Below, in pieces: positions 1 to 5,923 of a stretch of 5,923 bases of DNA. The DNA comes from Thiotrichaceae bacterium UBA7359. GTDB lineage: Bacteria > Pseudomonadota > Gammaproteobacteria > Eutrophobiales > Eutrophobiaceae. The position numbers and the translations under genes were made by a program. The notes under the pieces are model-generated. The model had not been told where the DNA came from and did no database searches. It saw only the letters and a list, made by a program, of their open reading frames with translations. The stretch's first letter is position 1; each line of letters starts with the position of its first letter. The DNA lies in assembly GCA_905182825.1 (NCBI GenBank), contig CAJJDJ010000131.1, positions 1-5,923 of the forward strand. The letters are read 5' to 3'.

Positions 1-1365
1 TCTATTAGATCAATGTTCGCTGGTGCAAAGATTAATACAACAGAGAATAGTGCTGCACTACATACAGCTCTGAGAGCTACAGTTGGACAAGAAATTAAAG
101 TGGATAATAAAGACATTGTTGGAAAAGTTCATGCTGAACTTAATAGGGTTAAAACTTTTGTTGAAAAGATTCATGATGAAACTCACCGGGGGTGGACAGA
201 CAAACCTATTGATACTTTTGTTAATATAGGAATTGGGGGCTCTGACCTAGGTCCTAAAATGGTGGTTGATGCCCTAGAAAAATATCGGCAAAATGACACG
301 CGATCTTTTTTTATATCTAATATCGATTATCAAACAATTGAATCTCTACAAAAATCAATAAATCCTGAAACAACTTTATTTATCGTTTCATCTAAATCAT
401 TTAAAACAATAGAAACGTTAACAAATGCAAGCACGCTAAAAAAATGGATGAAGGAAATTGGATGCGATAATATAGAAAAACATTTTGTAGCTGTTTCTAA
501 CAATCCTGATGCAGCACGTAAATTTGGTATAACAAATGAAAATATTTTTGAATTGTGGGATTGGGTTGGTGGCCGTTTCTCATTGTGGTCCTCAATTGGA
601 TTACCTATTGCGCTATCAATTGGTTTCGATAAATTCGAAGACCTACTTTCCGGTGCTCATGAGGTAGATGAACATTTTTCTAAAACAACAATAGAAAAAA
701 ATATCCCTATTATTCTTGCTTTAATTGATTACTGGTATTCCAATTTCTTTGACGCACAAACACATGCATTCATTCCTTATGACGAATCATTGAGACTTTT
801 CCCTGATTACCTTGCACAACTTTTCATGGAGAGCAACGGTAAATCATTTGATTTAAATGGCAACCCCATCAATTACAAAACTATGCCCATTGTCTGGGGT
901 TCGACAGGCTCAAATTCACAACACTCTTTTTTCCAATTACTTCATCAAGGGACTCATTTCGTCCCAATTGATTTTCTTGTGCCATTATCAAAAAAAGGAA
1001 ATAAAACACATCATGCACAATTAATCGCTAACTGCTTTGCTCAAAGTAAAGCTTTAATGCAAGGGGAAAAAGACTCTGATCCAAACAAATATTTTCCTGG
1101 TAATAAGCCAAGTACAACTATTTTGTATTCTGAGCTTACACCTAAAACGCTAGGGTCTTTGATCGCAATTTGTGAACACAGAACGTTTGTACAAGGTTTA
1201 CTATGGGGTATTAACTCTTTTGATCAGCATGGTGTCGAGCTAGGAAAAAAACTTGCTACTGAGATTAATGAGAGTTTGGAAGATACGATTGTAACAAAAG
1301 GATTCGATTCATCCACACAAAATATGATCAACCTATATAAACAACATAACCCTCGTGAAAATTGA
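1..1365 (+). CDS. pgi: Glucose-6-phosphate isomerase, 5'-truncated by window edge
   Basis: Interconverts glucose 6-phosphate and fructose 6-phosphate in the cytoplasm. The reading frame is open to base 1, so the ATG at 13 is an internal Met and the gene starts outside the window. The 454 visible codons compare with about 550 for E. coli-type enzymes, so roughly 95-100 N-terminal residues are missing. Both family signatures are present: WDWVGGRFSLWSS near bases 556-594 and FDQHGVELGK ending at 1248. Known catalytic positions are kept: Gln and Glu in QLFMESNGK (Glu codon 829-831), His in SNSQHSF (His codon 922-924) and Lys in VELGK (1246-1248). The SIS-type phosphate-binding stretch IGIGGSDLGP is near 226-255. 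It appears intact and functional. pgi often sits at the edge of capsule or O-antigen loci in gammaproteobacteria because it feeds sugar-nucleotide synthesis, which fits the surface-modification operon downstream. No strong intrinsic terminator follows the stop. Confidence 0.97.
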   Translation, partial: SIRSMFAGAKINTTENSAALHTALRATVGQEIKVDNKDIVGKVHAELNRVKTFVEKIHDETHRGWTDKPIDTFVNIGIGGSDLGPKMVVDALEKYRQNDTRSFFISNIDYQTIESLQKSINPETTLFIVSSKSFKTIETLTNASTLKKWMKEIGCDNIEKHFVAVSNNPDAARKFGITNENIFELWDWVGGRFSLWSSIGLPIALSIGFDKFEDLLSGAHEVDEHFSKTTIEKNIPIILALIDYWYSNFFDAQTHAFIPYDESLRLFPDYLAQLFMESNGKSFDLNGNPINYKTMPIVWGSTGSNSQHSFFQLLHQGTHFVPIDFLVPLSKKGNKTHHAQLIANCFAQSKALMQGEKDSDPNKYFPGNKPSTTILYSELTPKTLGSLIAICEHRTFVQGLLWGINSFDQHGVELGKKLATEINESLEDTIVTKGFDSSTQNMINLYKQHNPREN

Positions 1366-2030
1366 TTGTTCGAGAAACGTATATCAATATAATTGTAAAG
1401 AAATTCTTGATTAATGACCTTTATGAATAGTCGAATAAAATGCAATTGACACTCAATTTGAATTTATTAAAAAAAGAAAAAATATCAGCCAGAAATATTT
1501 TTTACCAGTTAATTATTCGTTCGTGACAATCTCCAACGATGTAAGATTAATTTGATTCGTTATTATATTTGTTCAGATAACACCTGATTTGGAGAACCAA
1601 TAGAATCCATGGGCATGTTTTTTGTTGTATTAAGCGACATAATATGGATGAAACTAACATACAGAAACTTCATACCTTGATTCTAACCAGAAACATATTA
1701 ATTGGTTTGATATTACAGTAAATTATGCCAACAAGATGACAAATGATTTTGTGTATTTACATGCTTGATTGCAATTTTAATACGAGCTCTGAAAACCAAT
1801 AGTTCATTAAGATTTTCAGCTAGATATAACACGATAATTTTATCGCGGTATGCGTTTCATTAAAAAAATCGTGATATAACTATTCTGATTTCACATCACC
1901 TAAGTTCTCAGACAAGTCTACTTTTAAAACAGTACCTTACTCAGCCGGTGTGTCATTGCCCTTTGATAAATACCCCACATACTCTCATCGTCAACTCGTT
2001 TAGTAATATTCATTTGTAGGATTAAATATA

Positions 2031-2060
2031 TTGATTATAATCATTAAGAATGGCTTATTA
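2031..2060 (+). promoter_or_regulatory. Candidate sigma-70 promoter with overlapping 12-bp palindrome
   Basis: A TTGATT hexamer (2031-2036) is followed after 18 bases by TTATTA (2055-2060), a plausible but non-consensus -35/-10 pair. The -35 hexamer overlaps the perfect palindrome TGATTATAATCA (2032-2043), a typical position for a repressor operator. The 19 bases from 2030 match the classical Fur box at 13 positions by eye, 10 of them consecutive (ATAATCATTA). In DNA this AT-rich that is only weak evidence. Transcription from here would give a leader of about 150 bases before the first gene of the operon. This call rests on sequence pattern alone. Confidence 0.3.
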
Positions 2061-2116
2061 ATATATGTTATTCGTGATTGAATTTTCATCTAAAAATGTA
2101 CATAAGGACATTTTTA

Positions 2117-2129
2117 GTAACAATGTTAC
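2117..2129. promoter_or_regulatory. Operator-like perfect palindrome in the operon leader
   Basis: GTAACA-A-TGTTAC is a perfect inverted repeat of six-base arms around one central base, about 90 bases upstream of the first gene's start codon and downstream of the candidate promoter. The geometry suits a dimeric regulator site rather than an RNA hairpin, because the loop would be too small. No regulator can be named, and a chance occurrence is possible. Confidence 0.2.
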
Positions 2130-2217
2130 AATCCAAGTGTTTCTGATAGTTGCATATGAGGGACTTAAAGACCTTTGGTACGATAACCATTTACTCAAAG
2201 ATATAAATAACAAAATT

Positions 2218-2967
2218 ATGAAGGCTATTATTCTTGCCGCAGGCATTGGTAACCGACTTGGTACGCATGCAGCAAATCAACCTAAATCATTAATGGAGTT
2301 TGAAGGGAAAAGTCTATTAAAACGTCATATTGAAATTCTTTCAGCAAACCATATAGAAGAAATAACAATAGTCACCGGCTATCAGTCTGAAATGATTAAG
2401 ACTCATCTCAATAATGAAGCAATATCAATAAACTATATTTATAACGATCGTTATGCCGAAGGAAGCATCATCAGTCTTGGTTGTGCACAAGAAATACTAT
2501 TCAATGAATCTGAATTTATTTTGATGGATGCTGATGTTCTGTATGATCATGAAATGATTACTCGTCTGATCAATACGAATATAAAAAACTGCCTTTTGCT
2601 CGACCGTGATTTCATTCCCGGTAATGAACCTGTCAAAATTTGTATTGATAAAAACGGTCAAATAAATGAGTTTAGTAAAAATATTGCTGAAGAACTTGAT
2701 TACGCCACACAAGGTGAATCAGTTGGGTTTTTCAAATTTACTAAGCTAATAGGTGCATCTCTGCTTAGCCGAATAGATGACTATCTTGCAAAAAATAAAA
2801 ACAATACGCAGTATGAAGAAGCAATTCGCGATCTGTTATTAATATATCCCGAGCAATTTGGCTATGAAGATGTTACTGGTATTCCTTGGATCGAAATAGA
2901 TTTTCCTGAAGATATTGAACGTGCTCAAAACGAGATAATCCCTAAATTATCACCTATCAATTATTAA
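2218..2967 (+). CDS. Stand-alone LicC/phosphocholine cytidylyltransferase-type nucleotidyltransferase
   Basis: A 249-residue soluble enzyme of the sugar-phosphate/alcohol-phosphate nucleotidyltransferase superfamily, expected to couple a nucleoside triphosphate (probably CTP) to a phosphoryl or phosphonyl substrate. The nucleotide-binding signature LAAGIGNRLG is at residues 6-15 and PKSL at 22-25. The metal-binding DAD motif is at 104-106, EPVK at 137-140, YEEAI at 199-203, and the C-terminal WIEIDFPEDIERA at 224-236 supplies the second metal-binding acidic site. The ATG at 2218 places LAAG at residue 6, as is usual for the family. The frame stays open back to an ATG at 2065, but those 51 extra residues match nothing in the fold. 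There is no clear Shine-Dalgarno sequence. It is first in an operon, 19 bases before the PepM fusion gene, so AEP or a related phosphonate is a likely substrate. Phosphocholine or another alcohol phosphate is the alternative. Family is sure; substrate is inferred. Confidence 0.88.
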   Translation: MKAIILAAGIGNRLGTHAANQPKSLMEFEGKSLLKRHIEILSANHIEEITIVTGYQSEMIKTHLNNEAISINYIYNDRYAEGSIISLGCAQEILFNESEFILMDADVLYDHEMITRLINTNIKNCLLLDRDFIPGNEPVKICIDKNGQINEFSKNIAEELDYATQGESVGFFKFTKLIGASLLSRIDDYLAKNKNNTQYEEAIRDLLLIYPEQFGYEDVTGIPWIEIDFPEDIERAQNEIIPKLSPINY

Positions 2968-2986
2968 TCAGTAGCTAAATATAAAA

Positions 2987-4624
2987 ATGTCTAAAAATAG
3001 TCGTAAAAAAATGAGCAAGTGTAAACAACTAAGATCTTTGCTTGAATCAAATCAACTTGAATTTATTCTGGAAGCACATAACGGTATCTCTGCCAGTATT
3101 GTAGAAAGTGCAGGTTTTAAAGGTGTGTGGGGTAGTGGCCTTGCCATGTCAGCACAATTTGGTGTGCGTGACAGTAATGAAGCAAGCTGGACTCAGGTAG
3201 TCGACATGCTAGAGTTTATGTCTGATGCAACAAGTATTCCAATCTTGTTAGATGGTGATACCGGTTATGGTAACTTCAACAATATGCGTCGGCTTGTCGT
3301 AAAGCTAGAGCAACGTGATGTTGCTGGCGTTTGTATAGAGGATAAACAATTTCCAAAAACAAATAGCTTCATCGATGGTAACAAACAACCCTTGGCCGAT
3401 ATTGATGAATTCTGTGGCAAGATTAAAGCAGGTAAAGATAGTCAGTCCAATGATGACTTTAGTATCGTTGCTAGAGTTGAAGCGTTGATTGCCGGCTGGG
3501 GATTAAATGAAGCATTGAAGAGAGCGGAGGCCTATCGTCAAGCCGGTGCTGATGGCATATTAATTCATAGTAAACTCTCCAGACCAGATGAGATCCTCGC
3601 CTTTGCAAAAGAATGGGCTGAGCGTTCACCCTTAGTTATTGTTCCAACGAAATATTACAGCACACCAACAGATGCCTTTCGTAAGGCAGGAATTAATTTG
3701 GTTATTTGGGCCAATCATTTAATTCGTTCATCTGTTCATGAAATGGAAAAAACTAGTAAAGTTATTTTTGATTCAGAATCCTTAGTCGATATTGAAGATA
3801 AAATTGCCAGTGTTGACCATATTTTTGAGTTACAAGGGACTGATGAATTAAGCCAGGCACAAGATAGATATCTGGTACAAAAATCAGATGTCCATGCCGT
3901 CATTCTCGCTGCAAGCAGAGGTAGTGAATTACGAGAGCTTACGCGCGATAAACCAAAGGCAATGATCAGTATCGGCGGTAAAACCTTATTAGATCGATTA
4001 ATGGACGGCTTGAAAAAAGCAGGTATCAACAAATCTACTGTCATTGCAGGTTATAAAGAGGAAGCAATAGATCTTCTCGGTATTGAAAAATGTATCAATG
4101 AAGATTATGAAAAAGGTGACGAACTACAAACACTGATATGTGCAAAAGAAAATTTCAATGACGACATGTTGATTCTTTACAGTGATCTATTGTTCCGGGA
4201 ATATATTCTCAGAGACTTGATAGAAACAGATGGTGAAGTTGTCATTATTGTTGATTCTGCTTTGGATAATCCGAATATCACCGGCTCACCAGATTATGCC
4301 TATTGCAGTAAAAATGATGATCGTTCTCCGTTTATGCAAGATGTCACACTAGCACAGCTATCCTCTTCAGTAGGTGCCTCTGAGAAAAAACCTTCTGGTT
4401 ACTGGATCGGGATGATGCGTGTCAGAAAACAAGGTAGAGAATGGATAGAGTCGGCATTGACAGAATTAAAGTCAGCAGAAAACTTCAATGAACTTACGCT
4501 GCCTGATTTATTAAATTATTTGATACAAGAAGGTAGACCAATCCATGTTCATTATATCGATGGCCACTGGCTTGACGTAAATTCATTGGATGATATAGAT
4601 CGCGCTAGCGACTTTACAAAATAA
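2987..4624 (+). CDS. aepX: Phosphoenolpyruvate mutase fused to a nucleotidyltransferase domain (PepM-PntC-like)
   Basis: A bifunctional 545-residue protein. Residues ~12-295 are a phosphoenolpyruvate mutase of the isocitrate lyase superfamily, which forms the C-P bond by turning phosphoenolpyruvate into phosphonopyruvate. Diagnostic features are EAHNG (29-33), GVRDSNEASW (59-68), the metal-binding DGDTGYGN (89-96), the PepM-specific EDKX5NS motif (118-127), ARVEALIAGWG (162-172) and IHSK (193-196). Residues ~301-545 are a nucleotidyltransferase: LAASRGSEL (307-315), DKPKAM (321-326), metal-site YSD (398-400), GYWIG (471-475) and HWLDVNSLDDIDRA (527-540). By analogy with known PepM-linked PntC enzymes, this half probably makes CMP-AEP. 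Its signature departs from LAAGxGxRL, with Ser for the fourth-position Gly and Glu for the Arg. An alternative start is Met9 (3011). Neither start has a good Shine-Dalgarno; the upstream gene ends 19 bases before. The mutase assignment is firm; the fused activity is inferred. Confidence 0.95.
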   Translation: MSKNSRKKMSKCKQLRSLLESNQLEFILEAHNGISASIVESAGFKGVWGSGLAMSAQFGVRDSNEASWTQVVDMLEFMSDATSIPILLDGDTGYGNFNNMRRLVVKLEQRDVAGVCIEDKQFPKTNSFIDGNKQPLADIDEFCGKIKAGKDSQSNDDFSIVARVEALIAGWGLNEALKRAEAYRQAGADGILIHSKLSRPDEILAFAKEWAERSPLVIVPTKYYSTPTDAFRKAGINLVIWANHLIRSSVHEMEKTSKVIFDSESLVDIEDKIASVDHIFELQGTDELSQAQDRYLVQKSDVHAVILAASRGSELRELTRDKPKAMISIGGKTLLDRLMDGLKKAGINKSTVIAGYKEEAIDLLGIEKCINEDYEKGDELQTLICAKENFNDDMLILYSDLLFREYILRDLIETDGEVVIIVDSALDNPNITGSPDYAYCSKNDDRSPFMQDVTLAQLSSSVGASEKKPSGYWIGMMRVRKQGREWIESALTELKSAENFNELTLPDLLNYLIQEGRPIHVHYIDGHWLDVNSLDDIDRASDFTK

Positions 4625-4638
4625 AGAGAGCAAAATTG
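4625..4638 (+). promoter_or_regulatory. Ribosome binding site fixing the TTG start of aepY
   Basis: AGAGAG at 4625-4630 lies immediately after the aepX stop codon (4622-4624) and five bases before TTG at 4636. This purine-rich site supports TTG as the true start. The first in-frame ATG comes only at codon 68, well inside the conserved domain, so no ATG start is possible. Confidence 0.6.
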
Positions 4639-5790
4639 ATCGAAGCAAAAGAATTTATTGAAGCCGCACGCGAATTCGGCTTCAGTCGTTATACAGGTGT
4701 GCCATGCTCATTTCTGACACCCTTTATAAATTACGTAATAAACGATGACACATTGGAATACGTTTCCTCTGCTAACGAAGGAGATGCATTAGCAACCGCA
4801 GCAGGAGCAGCAATAGGTGGTGAGCGTTCTGTTGTCATGATGCAAAACTCAGGGCTAGGTAACGCTATCAGTCCGTTAACATCTCTTTCCTATGTGTTTC
4901 GTATTCCAAATTTACTCATAAGTACTCATCGTGGTCAGCCTGGAATTGAAGACGAGCCACAACATGAGTTAATGGGGCAAATAACTAAAAAATTGTTCGA
5001 TATCATGTGCGTCCCTTGGGAAGTATTTCCAAGTAATGCTGAAGATATAGAACCAGCTCTACAGCGTGCCGATGAGTATATGAAAAAAGAACAAAGACCT
5101 TATGCATTCATAATGGAAAAAGGTACAGTTGCACCACAGGCGTTACATAAAAATCCAGTAAAAGATATTTCATCGCGAAAGACGCTTGTTTGTTCATCAT
5201 ACAATCCCGATACATCAACTCTTAACCGTAATAAGGTATTGCAACGGATTGTTGAACAGACACCCGAGACAAACACAGTGTTAATTGCGACAACAGGATT
5301 TACTGGCCGTGAGTTATTTGCCATCGATGATCGCTCCAATCAGCTTTATATGGTGGGTTCTATGGGTTGTGCCTCATCATTAGGTTTAGGTGTTTCCTTA
5401 GCCAGGCCTGATTTAAAAGTTGTTATTATTGATGGCGATGGCGCAGGTCTAATGCGCATGGGTAATTTTGCTACTATAGGTAGTTACGCAGGTCATAATC
5501 TAACCCACATATTATTAAATAATGAAGTTCATGATTCTACCGGTGGTCAAGCTACCGTTGGTGGTAATATCGATTTTATAAAGGTGGCAGAAGCAAGTGG
5601 TTATAGTGTTTGTCTATCCGGTAATGAAATCGATATAATTGATAAGCTATTTGATTTAGAACCAAAAGACGGTCCTATATTCGCCCATATAGAAATATCA
5701 TCTGGGACAATAGAAAATTTACCTAGACCCGATATCACACCGAATGAAGTATTGGTCAGACTGATGAAACACATCAATAGCAGCTTTTAA
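4636..5790 (+). CDS. aepY: Phosphonopyruvate decarboxylase, thiamine diphosphate-dependent
   Basis: Decarboxylates phosphonopyruvate to phosphonoacetaldehyde, the irreversible step that pulls the PepM reaction toward phosphonate. The 384 residues match the usual ~375-390 of the family. The N-terminal pyrimidine-binding domain begins with the family-typical TGVPCSFLTPFINYVI (20-35). NEGDA (47-51) includes the Glu expected to activate thiamine diphosphate, followed by GLGN (73-76) and HRGQPGIEDEPQHE (98-111). The C-terminal domain holds the thiamine diphosphate motif GDG (267-269) to NN (295-296), 30 residues from first to last, followed by EVHDSTGGQ (297-305), typical of this family. The start is TTG, set by the upstream purine-rich site and by the absence of any early ATG. 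It begins 11 bases after aepX and ends two bases before the transaminase ATG. Sulfopyruvate decarboxylase is a relative, but context and motifs favour phosphonopyruvate. Confidence 0.95.
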   Translation: MIEAKEFIEAAREFGFSRYTGVPCSFLTPFINYVINDDTLEYVSSANEGDALATAAGAAIGGERSVVMMQNSGLGNAISPLTSLSYVFRIPNLLISTHRGQPGIEDEPQHELMGQITKKLFDIMCVPWEVFPSNAEDIEPALQRADEYMKKEQRPYAFIMEKGTVAPQALHKNPVKDISSRKTLVCSSYNPDTSTLNRNKVLQRIVEQTPETNTVLIATTGFTGRELFAIDDRSNQLYMVGSMGCASSLGLGVSLARPDLKVVIIDGDGAGLMRMGNFATIGSYAGHNLTHILLNNEVHDSTGGQATVGGNIDFIKVAEASGYSVCLSGNEIDIIDKLFDLEPKDGPIFAHIEISSGTIENLPRPDITPNEVLVRLMKHINSSF

Positions 5791-5792
5791 GA

Positions 5793-5923
5793 ATGACTAT
5801 ATTACTGAACCCTGGCCCAGTTGTTTTAAGTGAACGTGTTCGTAAGGCACTATTAAAGCCAGATCTGTGTCATCGTGAACAAGAATTTATTAAATTGCAA
5901 AATAAGATCAAAACTGATCTACT
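5793..5923 (+). CDS. phnW: 2-Aminoethylphosphonate transaminase, 3'-truncated by window edge
   Basis: Only the first 43 codons are present; the frame is open to the window end. The beginning, MTILLNPGPVVLSERVRKAL, followed by a PDLCHRE segment (23-29), matches the N-terminus of class V pyridoxal-phosphate aminotransferases of the AEP aminotransferase type. NPGP is the characteristic early loop of that fold. The gene starts two bases after the aepY stop and has no good Shine-Dalgarno sequence, so translational coupling is likely. After the mutase and decarboxylase, the expected reaction is amination of phosphonoacetaldehyde to 2-aminoethylphosphonate. The gene name phnW is used mainly for the degradative enzyme; here a biosynthetic role is inferred from context. 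The catalytic lysine lies beyond the window, and a fusion to another domain cannot be excluded. Confidence 0.85.
   Translation, partial: MTILLNPGPVVLSERVRKALLKPDLCHREQEFIKLQNKIKTDL

Larger units (their letters stand above)
1366..2217. other. AT-rich intergenic region without a convincing gene
   Basis: These 852 bases between pgi and the phosphonate operon have frequent stops in all frames. The short open stretches lack ribosome binding sites and recognisable protein motifs: 23 codons at 1609-1677 (+), 25 at 1644-1718 (+), 29 at 1924-2013 (-), and an unstarted frame at 1713-1856 (-). No tRNA, CRISPR array, insertion-sequence end or ops/JUMPstart element was seen. No GC-rich hairpin followed by a T-run lies behind pgi. 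Minor structure includes a 14-base inverted repeat at 1832-1845, GATATAAC twice (1823-1830 and 1873-1880), and AACCAAT at 1595 and 1794 with its complement at 1701. The last part carries a promoter-like element and palindromes, listed separately. It could be decayed coding DNA or a long regulatory region; the sequence does not decide which. Confidence 0.6.

Noticed and set aside
898..930. Ser in WGSTGSN where many isomerases have Glu (WGEPGTN), suggesting a lost catalytic residue in pgi.
   Set aside because: The catalytic Glu lies earlier, in the MESNGK motif, and is present (codon 829-831). The partner His in SNSQHSF and the Lys in VELGK are also present. The Ser is outside the known catalytic set.
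1444..1458. Inverted repeat AATTGA-CAC-TCAATT behind pgi as a terminator; it also contains TTGACA.
   Set aside because: The stem is six mostly A/T pairs and no T-run follows on the + strand. The TTGACA has no good -10 partner at 16-18 bases.
1609..1680. 23-codon + strand frame starting MGMFFVVLSD, preceded by GGAG.
   Set aside because: The GGAG lies 14 bases before the ATG, too far for a normal ribosome binding site. The peptide is short with no recognisable family.
1832..1845. Inverted repeat CGATAATTTTATCG as an operator or hairpin.
   Set aside because: It is nearly 400 bases from the nearest start codon and has no promoter-like context. The short A/T-rich arms are plausible by chance.
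1713..1856. Minus-strand open frame of about 47 codons in the gap.
   Set aside because: It has no good start codon or binding site and no recognisable motif. A run of this length is expected by chance somewhere in ~850 AT-rich bases read in six frames.
1366..2217. Search for an RfaH ops/JUMPstart element, CRISPR repeats, tRNA or insertion-sequence ends.
   Set aside because: No GGCGGTAG-like core, no regular spaced repeats, no cloverleaf and no terminal inverted repeats with target duplication were visible.

Overview
The window is AT-rich DNA with genes on the + strand only. It looks like part of a bacterial cell-surface polysaccharide or phosphonate locus. The glucose-6-phosphate isomerase is of the long, E. 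coli/eukaryote-like type, which suggests a proteobacterium and most likely a gammaproteobacterium. That assignment is an inference from protein style and gene context, not from a marker gene.

Layout. (1) Positions 1-1365 hold the C-terminal five-sixths or so of pgi, which is cut by the left edge of the window. (2) Positions 1366-2217 are an 852-base, very AT-rich gap with no convincing gene. Its last ~190 bases carry a plausible promoter and two short perfect palindromes. (3) Positions 2218-5923 are a tightly packed four-gene operon: a stand-alone LicC/phosphocholine-cytidylyltransferase-type nucleotidyltransferase; a two-domain protein joining phosphoenolpyruvate mutase (PepM/AepX) to a second, divergent nucleotidyltransferase; a phosphonopyruvate decarboxylase (Ppd/AepY) starting at TTG; and the first 43 codons of a 2-aminoethylphosphonate (AEP) transaminase, cut by the right edge.

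How the genes work together. PepM rearranges phosphoenolpyruvate to phosphonopyruvate, creating the C-P bond. Ppd pulls this unfavourable equilibrium forward by decarboxylation to phosphonoacetaldehyde, and the transaminase makes AEP. The nucleotidyltransferase domain fused to PepM is the obvious candidate to activate AEP as CMP-AEP (PntC-type chemistry), so that it can be transferred to a glycan or lipid. The operon is therefore best read as production and activation of phosphonate for decorating a surface molecule, and not as phosphonate degradation. No transferase or membrane protein is visible in the window.

The most interesting point is that the operon carries two different nucleotidyltransferases. 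The stand-alone one keeps the canonical nucleotide-binding signature. The one fused to PepM has a changed signature. This raises the question of whether one activates AEP and the other a second alcohol phosphate or a modified phosphonate.
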